From NCBI RefSeq assembly GCF_001632365.1, contig NW_024468545.1, positions 37,177 through 101,176 on the forward strand: DNA of 64,000 nucleotides. The letters are read 5' to 3'. The position numbers and the translations under genes were made by a program. This stretch comes from Laetiporus sulphureus 93-53. Taxonomy: Eukaryota; Basidiomycota; Agaricomycetes; Polyporales; Laetiporaceae. Numbering within the stretch: the stretch's first letter is position 1; each line of letters begins with the position of its first letter. Shown piece by piece: positions 44,398 through 55,904 of this stretch. The notes under the pieces are model-generated. The model had not been told where the DNA came from. It ran no database searches and worked only from the letters and a program-made list of their open reading frames with translations.

Positions 44398-47300
44398 CTA
44401 GGGTACGGAGTTGTGGAGCTGCGAGTCTCTCCGAGTTATCCCAGTTGCCTGTCGCTTCGCCCCATCCTTCTCCTCCAGCCCTTCCATCTGGTCTGACCGG
44501 CGTTTGACCGGCTTGCTCGAACCCTCTGCCTGATCTCCTGCAGCGCTCGCCTGCGCCGAAAGACGAAGGCTCCTCCTCAGCAGTCCTTTCTCCTGCTGTC
44601 CGCTCGTTGTTTTCTTCTTCGACTGCTTCGACTGCTTCGACTGTCTTGGTTGCTTCGCGTTCTCCACCTGAGAGAACTTTTCTGTGGCCATCCCGATGTC
44701 ATCGAACTTGTCGCTGACTTTGTCACGGACAAATCCTTTAGATAGGCTTCTCACCGCTGTCAAAAAGATTGCGAGAATCTCGGCATGCGTGGCGAGAGAC
44801 AAGGTGCCCACGTCAGCTGTCTTCACAGTAGATGGACCAGGCTGAGGCCTGGGTTTCTTGTCCTCAGAATCCAATAAGGGATCTTCGAGCGGCGGCGCAG
44901 TGAAATCTGGCTCGAAGGTTGGTTTGGCTGGTGGAGCTGGTTGGGGCGCACGAGCCTTGAGTGCCAGGTAGTGGTTGTGTGCGAGCTTTAAGAGAGAATC
45001 GAGTAATTCCACAAACACATCCATTGTGTTTTTTGGCTGCCAGTCCCTGCTACCGGATATCCACTGTTTGTATTTCCCTGTGCCGCCCACGTGGCGGCGA
45101 CCCTGATCGTAGTCACGGAACTCGAAGAACTGCAGGACATGTTCTTTCAGCCAACCTGCGCTTTCTATTGGCAGGAGGTATTGATGGTCGTGGAACCTCA
45201 ATGCCATCCATTCCATGATGAGAATGACAGACTCGAGATCATCCGAAACCTCGTTCTGTGCAGTCGGATTCATGAGTAGTCGTGCAGAGATGAACTGCCA
45301 TGTGCCCTGAATATCCCAATGATAGTGTGAGACGGTGGACAGGATTGAGAGAAGAAAAGACTCGCCGACCGCCCCACTCGCTTCGCACCACTGTTGAGCT
45401 CATCTTTGGACTTGGCAAGATGCCAATCAATCAGAAGAGCTCTGATGGGTCGAGGCTTATTTTTAGGAAGGTCTCGGGGATCGACCTCATCGAAGACCAT
45501 ATTGTAAGGACTCATGTCCCGTTGTAGCAAGCCGCACTTCTCCCACGCCTCGCAGTGTGCTGCCATCGAAAGATTAGCACCAATGAACTACAGAATGCGA
45601 CTTCCATCTCACCTCTCAGCACGCAAAAGCCCGCCATAATCAGTTCGCCTGAACTGGAATATTTATCCAATGGTCGACCAAGCTCCTTGAGTACGATGCG
45701 ATAATGTCTCCGGACGGGACGCCCGTGCTTCAGATCGTCGCAAGCCTTCGTCTTCTGCTCGCCTACATAGCCACCGTACAGGCACGTTGCAGTGTACGGT
45801 ACCTCGGCCTCCTGGATACACTTGTACGTCGTGTGCTCACCGTCCTCCCATTCCTCCGGCCAGCAGTCCTTCACCGTGCACATCCTCTCGGTCTTTATGT
45901 TGTATGCTGCATACACTCTCGTAGCCCGGCCAGTGGGCGAATAGATCTTGTACAATGGCCGTCCGATGAGGAAATCGCCATCTTCCCGTGGTTGTTTGAA
46001 CCCGGCCTGCTCCGCTGGCATCGTCACTCTGTATACAGGCCACCCTGACTCGAAGAATGCGTCCGCAACACAATCCTGATGATACGGCGTCATTTCAGCC
46101 CTGACGTCGTTCACTGCAGCGATATCTTCAGCCGTGGCAGCAATCACAGAAGAGTCATAGCCGAGTTCCTCCCGGTTCATCTGTCCGAGGTGATAGAGGA
46201 ACGTCGACAGAGCGCTCGACTTGCCGGTGAAATTGAAGGGCTTTGTGCAAACGAATTGCGAGTGATCAGCGTAGAACAGAGTTGCCTGAGTCCTCCAAAT
46301 GTTGATGAAGAAGACGTGCGTGCGAGGTTGAGCGTTCATGATCGCCGTCGCATACTGGTACATCTGTCCTCTCGCCTTCCTCGCATCATCGGTATCCCGA
46401 GGCATATATTCGTCCTTCCGCTTCTCGAATGGATTCTTGTTTTCAGCCGCCTTGAACTCCACGAACACGCAAGCGTGAGGCCAAGCCGCTCTGCCCAAGT
46501 ACTGACGGCGTTCCTCCGGAGTCACCTTCGCGTCCTCCAGCTGATCTTGACTCAATTCATAAGCTTTGCGTGCCTCCGGTGTGTTGGCATAGAACGTCAG
46601 ATCAGGCTTCTTCCCCTCTTCGATGTCCGGATGATTTCCGGTATCTTTGACGACTAGCGTACGCACACGTTTCTTTCTGCCACCTGCAGCACTACCGGCG
46701 TCGAGTATCTCCTGTGCGACGCGGGCCTACATTGATCTATCATCAGAAGCCATTCTCAAAATCGCCCACGGTGACGGCGAGATACTCACAAATTCTGCGT
46801 GCATCTTATTCTCTTCCGTCACATTGAACTTGCTCTTGCTGAACTCCGGAAACTTCGCGCGCACCGCCGATGATGGATCCACCCTGCTCGAATAGGTGGA
46901 CAACCACTTCTCATCGTTGATAATGCCCAGAAAAGGGTCAACTTCTTCACTGAGTTCCATGCGATACTTCTGCAGGTTGACTGGTCCGGTCGTTGGGGTA
47001 ATAGAGTGGACTTGCGCGCTGGATGCCTTATGCACACGAGGAGTTGTGGGTGGCTGAGACCCAAGCGGGACGACGGGCTGCGGAGGTGTCTTCGGTGGAC
47101 CTTGACTGCCGAGAGATGGACCGGTGACTGCTGTGTCCTCGGTGAGCTCCGACTGAGTGAGCGAGGGCGCAGAGATTCCACGAGTGACGTCTGAGACACT
47201 CGATTGAGACTCTTGAGTGTGCGAAGATTCTAATGCAGTGTCTTTCTTGAGATGTGGGCCTCAACACAGCGAGAAAAAAGCTCACCGTTGGCAGAGGAAG

Positions 47301-47463
47301 AGGCGTCGTCACCGATATCGGTGGTATCGGTATCGTCACCGTCGAAATCTGAGGCTGGTGGAGGAGACGCGGGACCAACGCTCTGAGAGTGAGACCTGGA
47401 GAACGGATGATTGTCGCTTTCTGGACGAAGGATATCGTCAACAGAGCTCGCTCGAGAAGACAT
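44398..47463 (-). CDS. FunK1 fungal-type protein kinase, copy 1 (QRD variant)
   Basis: Five exons (47,463-47,286; 47,241-46,790; 46,726-45,613; 45,559-45,378; 45,306-44,398) give 2,835 nt, 944 residues in frame. The N-terminus is Ser-rich and acidic. A large FunK1 N-lobe follows (AAWPHACVFVEFKA, HVFFINIWRTQATLFYADHS, VRRHYRIVLKELGRPL with the candidate ATP-site Lys). The C-lobe has WEKCGLLQRDMSPYNMVFDE and LLIDWHLA, then GTWQFISARLL and DDLESVILIMEWMALRFH. The catalytic HRD is QRD; the Asp and the downstream Asn are kept. The C-terminus is a Lys/Gln/Ser-rich tail. FunK1 kinases are greatly expanded in mushrooms; targets are mostly unknown. A TATA lies 41 bp upstream of the ATG. Confidence 0.88.
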
Positions 47464-47503
47464 GGTCGAATTGTTGGGAGGCTTACCAGCTCTGAGAGCC
47501 CTC

Positions 47504-47838
47504 TATATACCACCTGCACGGCTTCAACACGAGGCGTATGCAATATTCGATCCGGTTTGACCGTGGCCAAAATGTAGGCGATTGACTCGAGATGTCGGCA
47601 ACGTGTTCGACGGCACGCAGGGCTAATCGGTGAAGAGTCGCCTAAAGGATGCGAGTGACGAGCGGCACAAAGGCGAGATGAGTCAATTGGCTCAATGAAA
47701 GTAGCGGACAAAGGATGTGAGACAGCGAACACGAGTTTCGGTGGCAAGTGTGGCGCGGAGATCGACGCGCGATTGGCGTTCCCGATTGGGCGAAACAATG
47801 GACACGTAACACGTGGCTGCCTTCACGTTGATCACGTG
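47504..47838 (-). promoter_or_regulatory. Promoter of FunK1 copy 1: TATA and paired CACGTG sites
   Basis: TATATA at 47,504-47,509. Two CACGTG boxes at 47,810-47,815 and 47,833-47,838, 23 bp apart, with inverted CCAAT-type ATTGG motifs at about 47,772 and 47,785. The CACGTG pair is preserved with the same spacing in the two other kinase copies. bHLH-type factors bind CACGTG in fungi. Confidence 0.5.
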
Positions 47839-48787
47839 TGCGCGCGATACACTTCGTGCTCCCCGCCATCATTGTCCGTTCCATCGTTCTGCCATTGCTT
47901 GCTGTTCTGATCCTGCATTCCCACATATTTCTAGCAGCAAGGTTTGCATTCCAACTGATTTACTGATTTTTTTCTTCCCATGATCTGCTTGATGTTTTGC
48001 AGGCAAAGCGAGGCACTAGCACCCGTTCCGGGTCACTGCCACTCAGCGGAGCGGCTCAGATATTCACCGGCACCATCCCACAAGTGCGTGTCGACAGGAA
48101 TTCACAGAAGTGTGTGATGTAATGCCATGTATGCCTTGTGATGGTGACTAAGTTGGTCCCAGTGGCGACTTCCTGCGCTTCGATCTGCGCAGGAGCATTC
48201 AAGCGACACAAGCATGTGTCGCCTCTTCCTGCCGTGTTTTACACGCACGGTTCTCTTGGAAAACAGCAGGAAACCATGTGTTACCTGGCCTTCTGCCCAC
48301 GTTCTAATGAAACCGCCAAGAAAATACCACTATGCATGTTTGGCCTTGGGCTTGTGGAGGTGATGCGCCTCGAAATACCACGGTGGCAGCGTAAGGCAAG
48401 GAGTGAAGGGCACATCCTGTGAATGTGATAATAATGAAGGCTTCCTGAGTGATCACACGATTGTCGAAGGTGAAACCTGAGAAGAGGTTAAGTTTTATCA
48501 TTGTACCACGTTCTCGCGGCCATCTAATACACGGCGGAGTCAACTTTACATTCTAGTCCGGCATCTGGACAGCACGGGTGCCGGGATTGGCATTAATTTT
48601 CGAGACGTGAGCACTAGTGACAGCCGTGAACAACACACCGTCTCATTCAATGCTAATCGTAACAATATGAGCCGGAAGACGGAAACAACGGACAAAACAA
48701 ACATACCAGATAGTACTTCGTAGCCTTCTACCCCTCATTCAGATGTCATCCGACACATCATGCATCATTGCTCGGATAACATGCAGT
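47839..48787. other. Triplicated intergenic segment without a supported gene
   Basis: Homologous to 54,340-55,010 and 60,975-61,870. Includes a CTGCGC...GCGCAG small inverted motif near 48,173-48,195. Open frames on either strand are not conserved in length among the copies, arguing against a gene. Confidence 0.5.
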
Positions 48788-49132
48788 TTACATTACGTTC
48801 TCTCCCTGGTTCTTCAGCCATCTGCGGACGACGCTCGGCTTGGGACAGGCTGTCGACTCTCCCTTGCCCTCGGTTCGTTCATACATAGACTGGCGACATT
48901 CGTACAATTTGCGCAGATACTCGTGGCATTTGTCGGGGCTGTATGTGTTGCGGTTGAGACACGCCTGAAGCTCACAGGCTGCGTCAAAGAAATAGCTATC
49001 TTCCGATTCCTCGTTCGGTGTTAATCAGGACTACTAACCTTCAGCTTGGCATGCTTGCTCGGAAGATGGCTAGAATGACCAGGACGATCAATCGCCTGAA
49101 AGCTGCTAAGTCATCGTACATGCCTCGCTCAT
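48788..49132 (-). CDS. CMC4: CMC4-like twin CX9C mitochondrial protein, copy 1
   Basis: Three exons: 49,132-49,120 (13 nt), 49,053-49,039 (15 nt) and 48,978-48,788, total 219 nt, 72 residues, frame kept. The product begins MSEASCQAEACELQACLNRN and continues SPDKCHEYLRKLYEC. The cysteines form two CX9C motifs (C-QAEACELQA-C and C-HEYLRKLYE-C) separated by CX10C, plus a later Cys in ESTACPKPS, exactly the CMC4 pattern. Such proteins are imported into the mitochondrial intermembrane space and oxidised by Mia40. Both introns (66 and 60 nt) have GT..AG ends. The residue after the last CX9C Cys is Arg here, but Cys in copy 2 and in known CMC4 proteins. Divergent from the membrane-protein gene at 50.05 kb. 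Confidence 0.8.
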
Positions 49133-50050
49133 GGCGCCGGTCTGACTCTGAAGTACTGTGAGACCGTTGCTTGTTGGCTGGTTGATTGAGTCAATCGTCT
49201 GGCTCGAGCTGCAGGGGGAAAGAAGTTTCGAGTTCAAGTTGTCAATATGTCGCTGTTCGAACGTTAGACTTCAAATTTCAAAGCTTCATGCTTCAAGCAA
49301 GCTTCAACTTCAAGGTTTCGGGATCCAATTGCCAGCGCCTGATGACGTCATTGGAAGGTAGTTACATATACATAAATCGGAGCAATCAACCAATACGGCA
49401 TGTCTACAGGATCAACAGAACAATCATCAAGCGTCCGCCATCAAAAGATGCGGACTCGAGTACACAGCCTCGAATCTGCGTTAGTGTGCGGAACTGCGGT
49501 GAGATTCACGCAAAGGCTGTCGCGACTCTGAAACATGGATCAATGATCATCAATCATGCCGGCAATCCCGCCACCACCTGCATCAGGACATGGAGCTGAG
49601 CCGCTACGTTTCGACCACAGGACACCAGTCTCCTGCACGATTCCGCTCGAACTATGTTGATGAGTGCATGAGACTTCGTGTTTTCCAATGCAACCTCTCA
49701 TAAGCTACACAGTGGTTCAGGGGCCGAAAGAGCACATCATTTGACGTCTCAATCTCCTTGTCAATCATGCGACAGCTCTATCACTTACCTTGACCTAGAC
49801 TAAGTGGCTGTTCTTGCCGCGGTGGCCGTAGGTTGTCGCAAGTAGATCCATGGCAAGTTCCACCTCACACCGCCTTTTTTGATGGCAGGCACAATCAATA
49901 TATGTGCGCTCCTCCGCCTCCAGGCGAGTGTACGCTGCTTCTTCTTGTCCACCATCAGACTGAGCGGGTGACATACAAGGTAACGCAAGCACGCCAGCTT
50001 TCTATACTCCCAGGGTTACTGAACCTGGGCGACTACCGTCTTTGCAGGTG
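49133..50050. promoter_or_regulatory. Divergent region between CMC4 copy 1 and the membrane-protein gene
   Basis: No additional coding gene. A likely 5'-UTR intron of the membrane-protein gene starts near 49,979 (ACAAG-GTAACG) and ends TTTGCAG at 50,047, just before the ATG. Imperfect CTTCAA repeats lie at 49,267-49,315 and are mostly missing from the paralogous segment at 62.4 kb. Confidence 0.5.
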
Positions 50051-51040
50051 ATGAACAACTGGCTTGTCGCCGTCATAGTTTCGACGGTCGTAGCGGGAGC
50101 CGCGATCGTCGTGCTCACCGTCGCGCTACTCCATCATCGTTCCCAACAGATATCACAGCCGTCCTCACAGGATGGGGCCCTCGACCATATAATGCATGAC
50201 AATCTGTCAGGAGCAGAGCTCGGACTCCAGCACTTATCCTCTTGGTCGCTGTCCCAAATAACTCTGCTAACGTCCGAGAGCGGAAAGTGCCCTTCCCATC
50301 AAGAAGTTGTCAATCTTCCGAATCCGTCAAAGCAAGTAGAGGACGCGTCTATGCATTCTACACATGATATATCGTACCTAGCCATCGGAATCCCACTCAA
50401 GCCAAACTGCCTCGAGGACTTCTCTCATGGGAAGCTGGGTTGGATACACCACGAGTTGGCCCTGAAGACAAGGACACGCGATACTCCCTCTCACGGTGGA
50501 GCAGAGGGCAATAGCGCGAAAGCAGCGGTACGGCCACCTTTCATCTCTCGCTTCAGACCCGCTCGCCGAGAGCCCGATCGCGGTGCGTCTGTGTCAAGGA
50601 GGTCCTCGGACGCACAACGCCTTGTACGTGACCCGATCCGATCTGCGTCACCAACTGCTAACACAGTCGTCGTCTTCAGGACTCCTCCGAGTCCCCAGCC
50701 CCAATCAACCACGATTGATCCACCCAAAGCTCCCCCCGTTCTCTCCCTCATCACCATATCAGACTTTCCCATGGCACCCTTCGCATCACAAACTCAAAAA
50801 GACAACCACGGTGACGACGAAGAGCTCGGAATCATCTCGTCGCATTTCTCCTCTCCATCCACCACGCCCACTACTCCGCGAGTGGAACACCCCAGCTGGT
50901 GGCCGGGCGTACTGCACGGCGCATCTCCCTGGAGGAACATAGTAAGGCTCGTCCACTGCGCTCGCCATCTTTCAACACCGTGGTTCGGCCCAGACTCTCC
51001 CCAGTGGCGACTCTACGCATGCCGAGCGCCTTTCACCTGA
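50051..51040 (+). CDS. Single-pass membrane protein of unknown function, copy 1
   Basis: 329 codons from ATG 50,051. MNNW is followed at once by one hydrophobic helix, VAVIVSTVVAGAAIVVLTVA, then a basic HHRS. This suggests an N-terminal signal-anchor with a long Ser/Pro/Thr-rich tail, cytosolic if the positive-inside rule applies. The tail has FISRFRPARREPDR, an acidic GDDEELG patch and a conserved Trp-rich HPSWWPGVLHG. No known domain was recognised. The sequence corresponding to the intron of copy 2 (about 50,625-50,680) is open here and can be read through in frame; splicing it at the local CAG would shift the frame. The tail after WWPG is poorly constrained. Confidence 0.6.
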   Translation: MNNWLVAVIVSTVVAGAAIVVLTVALLHHRSQQISQPSSQDGALDHIMHDNLSGAELGLQHLSSWSLSQITLLTSESGKCPSHQEVVNLPNPSKQVEDASMHSTHDISYLAIGIPLKPNCLEDFSHGKLGWIHHELALKTRTRDTPSHGGAEGNSAKAAVRPPFISRFRPARREPDRGASVSRRSSDAQRLVRDPIRSASPTANTVVVFRTPPSPQPQSTTIDPPKAPPVLSLITISDFPMAPFASQTQKDNHGDDEELGIISSHFSSPSTTPTTPRVEHPSWWPGVLHGASPWRNIVRLVHCARHLSTPWFGPDSPQWRLYACRAPFT

Positions 51041-51140
51041 CGCCCAAGAATGGACATCCTAGAGGCGGCACTGCTCCCACGTCTGCGAAACGCTCTGTGT
51101 AGTTGCTCTTGAGTCTTGATTGGCGACGCACAGTTCTAAC

Positions 51141-51610
51141 CATCTCACTGAAAAATGCATTAGCTCATTGTCACGCGAACCATTAGTGCATCACAGACGG
51201 GATTTGAGACACCTCTCTGCCCAGGGACCGACGGTATGGACGGACAATTTGGCACAAGAGGGTGAAGCATCCCGATAAACCATCTCGATATAATCTGTAG
51301 TTGTCCTTGCATGTATTCGCGTGCATGCATGGCACGTCAGTCGTATGCCTGCGGCATAGGATCATCTGAGGGTATGACACAGATGCTTTCGTGGTCGTCG
51401 AAGTGTGTATTGTGAATTAGACCCAAATCGCATGTTTGCCAACATGTTGTAAAAGATCATCACAGTGCTACAAGCAATAAATAATCCATGACATTCCGAA
51501 TCCAACCGCAGCAATATATACACGCACGCATACAAAATCATCTCCGCTTACCGTACACACCATGGATGATCGTCAAGAAGACCTTTGTGCCACCTTCAGT
51601 CGACCTTACT
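51141..51610. repeat. Start of the second cassette, homologous to 43.79-44.4 kb
   Basis: From CCATCTCACTGAAAAATGCA near 51,141 the sequence follows 43,790 onward. This marks the tandem-duplication breakpoint about 100 bp after the membrane-protein gene. It is the 3' flank of kinase copy 2. Confidence 0.7.
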
Positions 51611-54153
51611 CTACGTCGTGGGGTTGCGGAGATGCGAGCCGCTCCGAGTTGTCCCAGTTGCCTGTCGCTTCGCTCCGTCCTTCTCCTCCAGCCCTTCCAT
51701 CTGGTCTAACCTGCGTTTGACTGGCTTGCTCAAACCCTCTGCCTGTTCTCCTTCAGTGCTCGCCTGCGCCGAAAGATGAAGGCTCCTTGTCCTCCGCAGT
51801 CTTTTCTCCTGCTGTTCGCTTGTTGCTTGCTTCTTCGACTGCTTCGACCGCTTGGCATTCTCCGCTAGAGAAAACTTCTCTGTTGCCATTCCGATGCTTT
51901 CGAACTTGTCGCTGACTTTGTCACGGACAAATCCTTTAGATAGACTTTCCATTGCTTCGCGGAAAGTTGTGATAATCTCGGCATGCGTGGCGAGAGACAA
52001 GGTGCCCGTGTCAGTTGTCTTCACAGTGGCAGATGGACCTGGCTGAGGCCTGGGTTTCTTAGCGAGCTTTTTGGGTAGCGCCGCAGTGAAATGCAACTCG
52101 AAGGTTGGTTTGGCTGGTGGAGCTGGTTGAGGTGCACGAGCCTTGAGTGCCAGGTAGTGGTTGTGTGCTAGCTGCAAAAGAGAGTCCAATAAATTCTCGA
52201 ACACGGACATTGTGTTTTTTGGCTGCCAGTCCCTGCTACCGTACATCCATTGTTTGTATTTCTCTTCGCCGCCGACATGGTGATTGCCGAAATCGTAGGC
52301 ACGAAATTCGAAGAACTTCAGGACATGTTCTTTCAGCCAGCCTACACGATCCATCTCGCACTGATGGTCGTGGAACCTCAATGACATCCATTCCATGATG
52401 AGAATGACAGACTCGAGATCATCCGAAACCTCGTTCTGCGCAGTCGGATTTCGGAGCAGTCGTGCGGAGATAAATTGCCATGTTCCCTGAATATCCCAAT
52501 GACAGTGTGAGATGGTGGACATTATTGAGAGCAGAAAAGACTTGCCGATCGTCCCACTCGTTTCGCACCACTTTTAAGCTCGTCTTTGGACTTGGCAAGA
52601 TGCCAGTCAATCAGAAGAGCTTGGATGCGTCGGGGTTCATCCTTAGGACGGTCTCGGGGATCGACCTCATCGAAGACCATATTGCCAGGGCTCATGTCCC
52701 GGTGTAGCAAGCCGCACTTCTCCCATGCCTCGCGGTGTGCTGCCATCGAAAGATCAACACGCAATGAACTACACAATACGGCTTGCATCTCACCTGTCAA
52801 CACGCACCATCCCGCTACAATCAGTTCTCCCGAGCTTTCGTAGCTATCCAGTGGTCGAGCAAGCTCCTTGAGTACGATGCGGTAATGTCTCCGGATGGGA
52901 CGCGTGTGCTCCAGATCGCCGCAGGTCTTCGTCTTCTGCTCGCCTACATAGCCACCATACAAGCACGTTGCAGTGTACCGTACCTCGGCCTCCTGGATAC
53001 ACTTGTACGTCGTGTGCTCACCGTCCTCCCATTCCTCCGGCCAGCAGTCCTTCACCGTGCACATCCTCTCGGTCGTCATGTTGTATGCTGCATACACTTT
53101 CGTAGTCCGGCTTGTGGGCGAATAGATCTTGTACAATGGCCGTCCGATAAGGAAATCGCCATCTTCCCATGGTTGTTTGAACCCGGCCTGCTCCGCTGGC
53201 ATCGTCACTCTGTATACAGGCCACCCTGACTCGAAGAATGCGTCCGCAACACAATCCTGATGATACGGCGTCATTTCAGCCTTGACGTCGTTCACTGCAG
53301 CGATATCTTCAGCCGTGGCGGCCGTCACAGAAGAGTCATAGCCGAGTTCCTCCCGGTTCATCTGTCCGAGGTGATAGAGGAACGTTGACAGAGCACTCGA
53401 CTTGCCAGTGAAATTGAAGGGCTTTGTGCAAACAAACTGCGAGTGATCAGCATAGAACAGAGTTGCCTGAGTCCTCCAAATGTTGATGAAGAAGACGTGC
53501 GTGCGAGGTTGAGCGTTCATGATCGCTGTCGCATACGCGTACATCTGTCCTCTCGCCTCCATCGCATCAGGTGTATCTCGAGGCATGTACTCGTCGTCCT
53601 CCTGCTTCTCAAATGGATTTTCTTCATCAGCCGCCTTGAACTCCACAAAAAGGCACGCGTGAGGCCAAGCCGCTCTGCCCAAGTTTGGCAAGTACTCAAG
53701 TCGCTCCTTCAGAGTCACCTTCGCTTCGTCGAGCTCATCCTGACTCAGCTCATAAGCCTTGCGTGCTTCAGGCGTATCAATGTAGAGTATCAGATCAGGC
53801 TTCTTCTTTTCTTCAACCTCTGGGTGACTCCCTGTGTCTTTTATGACTAGCGCAGGCATACCGCCCGTTCTGCCACCTTCAGGACTGCCGGCATCGAGGA
53901 TCTCCTTAGCAACATGGGCCTATGTTGATCTATGTCAGAAGCCATCCTGGAAGTCGCTCAATGGAGACGGCGAGATACTCACAAATTCTGAAGGCATTTT
54001 GTTCTCTTCCTTGACATCGAACTTGCTGTCGATGAATGCCGGAAACGTCTCACGCACTGCCGGTGATGGATCCAACTTGTTCGAGTAGGTCGACAACCAC
54101 TTCGAGTCATTGACGATAACCAAAGAAGGGTCGACTTCAGCACAGAGCTCCAT
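51611..54153 (-). CDS. FunK1 fungal-type protein kinase, copy 2, lacking exon 1 (HRD intact)
   Basis: Homologous to copy 1 from its second exon onward. The first available ATG is 54,153 (MELCAEVDPS). The Ser-rich exon 1, the first part of exon 2 and the TATA-bearing promoter are deleted; the breakpoint is near 54,165-54,180, where kinase sequence joins DNA matching 47.69 kb. The kinase core is otherwise open across the same introns. It has HVFFINIWRTQATLFYADHS, RIVLKELARPLDSYES, WEKCGLLHRDMSPGNMVFDE with the canonical HRD, LLIDWHLA, GTWQFISARLL, and a shorter Lys/Ser tail. It may be a promoter-less but catalytically better preserved copy, or expressed from a new upstream start. Confidence 0.75.
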
Positions 54154-54308
54154 GAGATACTTCAAGCTTCGACGTATGAGTCGAGTGCCTCAGTGAAAGC
54201 AGCAGACAAAGGATGTGAGTCGAGCAAGCGCGAACGTTTCGGTGGCAAAGTTGGCGCGGGGATGAACGCGATCGGCGTGCCCGATTGGGCGAAACAATGG
54301 ACACGCAA

Positions 54309-54337
54309 CACGTGGTCATGCTCACGTCGATCACGTG
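54309..54337. promoter_or_regulatory. CACGTG pair retained upstream of kinase copy 2
   Basis: CACGTG at 54,309-54,314 and 54,332-54,337, with the same 23-bp offset as in the other copies. Because the proximal promoter is deleted, the pair is now only about 160 bp from the first ATG instead of about 350-385 bp. Confidence 0.5.
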
Positions 54338-55019
54338 TGCGCGTCGTACACTTTGTGCCCGCCACCATCGTTGTCGTCCATTCCATCGTTCTCGCATTAA
54401 GTTTGCTGTCCTGATTCTGCAATACATAATTTTTCGAGCAGACAATTTAGCATGCCAACTGATTTACTGATCCTTTTTTGATCCGCTCAATGTTTTGCGG
54501 GCAAAGCAACCCATCGGTCACTGCCACTCACCAGAGTGGCTCAGATATTCACCGGCACCACGGATGAGTGCGTGTCGACAGGGATCCACAGAAACGTGTG
54601 ATATAATGCCTTGTTCGCTTTGTAATGGTGGCTAATCTGGTCTCAGTGGCGACTCCCTGCGCCTGTTCGATCTGCGCAGGAGCTGGAGCACTGCGAGGAC
54701 ACACTGGCAAGTGTGTGTCGCTTCTTTATGCCATGTTTTACACGCACGGGTTCTCTTGGAAAGCAGCAGGAAACCATGTGCTACCTGGCATTCTGCACGC
54801 TTACTAATGAAACCGCCAAGAAAATACCACTGTGCGCGTTTGGCCTTGGGCTTGTGGAGGTGATACGTCTCAAGATACAATGAATCCCACGGTGGCAGCG
54901 TAAGGCAAGGAGTGAAGGACACACCCTGTGAATCTGACAATAACGAAAGCCGCCTGAATGATCACACGATTGTCGAAGGTGATTCCTGAGAAGAGGTTAA
55001 GCATTGTATCACATTCTCG

Positions 55020-55521
55020 CGTCCATCTGAGTGGGGGGACATCAAGCCGTAGATATGTGAGGGCCGCGTGGAGGGCCGGAAGGGGCTGGAGGATGCGTTG
55101 CGAGATGTGGAGCACACGCGCGAAGGAGAGTTGTCGGTCAGCACAGGTTCGCGTACTGGTGATGACCTCAAGCTAGAGGACGCAGCGCATTCAACACGTT
55201 CTCCCATCTGGGTCTGCGACTGTGCATCACCGACAGAAGACGACGTAAATCGCGAAGGCACTGCCATGCTATCTGGTCTTCCATCAGACGGATAACGTGC
55301 CAGAAACCGACCCACTTACCAGTAGCACCACTTTTGCCCTCACATGTGCGCATATATAGATCCCAATCGCGCCTGGGCACACGTAGGATGTTGGAGAAAT
55401 GTTCGGCTCTCAAGTGTTGTAGCAGGTCGGTCCGTTGGCGAACATTCGAGGGTACCAGTTCTACCTTCAATGCCATAATCGCACATCAGCTCGAACGGCT
55501 TGCATCTTGCGTGGATAACAT
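55020..55521 (-). pseudogene. Broken copy of the C2H2 zinc-finger gene
   Basis: On the minus strand from ATG 55,521 the start MLSTQDASRSS is kept, but a deletion brings a stop right after it. The zinc-finger Cys residues are then out of frame (KVELVPSN in place of CRWNWCP). The helix RTDLLQHLRAEHFSNILRVPRRDWDLYMR survives in one frame, and the Ser/Pro exon persists to about 55,030, where it breaks off and joins DNA matching 48.5 kb. No third exon. Confidence 0.8.
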
Positions 55522-55904
55522 GGATACGGATATAAAGTTCGATGAGATGAACGAGTTACGGGCTGTTACATATTATGGCTGCGAACCATTTAGACTCCAA
55601 GGCTAGTCGCACGCGCGTCCCGGGACGGGTGATAAACGCGTGACTGTCGCTCGCGTGCGTCACGGTGCCCTCGAGTGGCGGCCACGGTCACGTCTTCCCT
55701 CCGCGTTCGTCCTAGAGTCTCATTCTGTCTCCTCAGGTCCAAGCCGACTGGCCGTCGCCCTGCCATTGAAAAGCTGTTATACTGCGAGCCGATTTAAGGG
55801 ACTCGACAGTACTTTTATCGCTTGGACGGCAGTGGGTTGACCACGGCAGACTTTGCCTGTGCTCAAAACATCCGTGCTGCTTCGTGCCGGCTTCTCGGTT
55901 AGTC
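55522..55904. promoter_or_regulatory. Copy of the divergent promoter region
   Basis: Matches 40,530-40,900 closely, ending at GGTTAGTCCAATG near 55,911, after which it jumps to sequence matching 42,550. The internal deletion removes exons 1-5 of the PPRPARL gene. Confidence 0.65.

Noticed and set aside
46079..46657. 192-codon plus-strand frame, repeated at 59,207-59,785
   Set aside because: Antisense to kinase exon 3. Its recurrence simply follows the duplication.
48743..49024. 93-codon plus-strand frame repeated at 61,887-62,168
   Set aside because: Antisense to CMC4 exon 3. Conservation is explained by the minus-strand twin CX9C gene.
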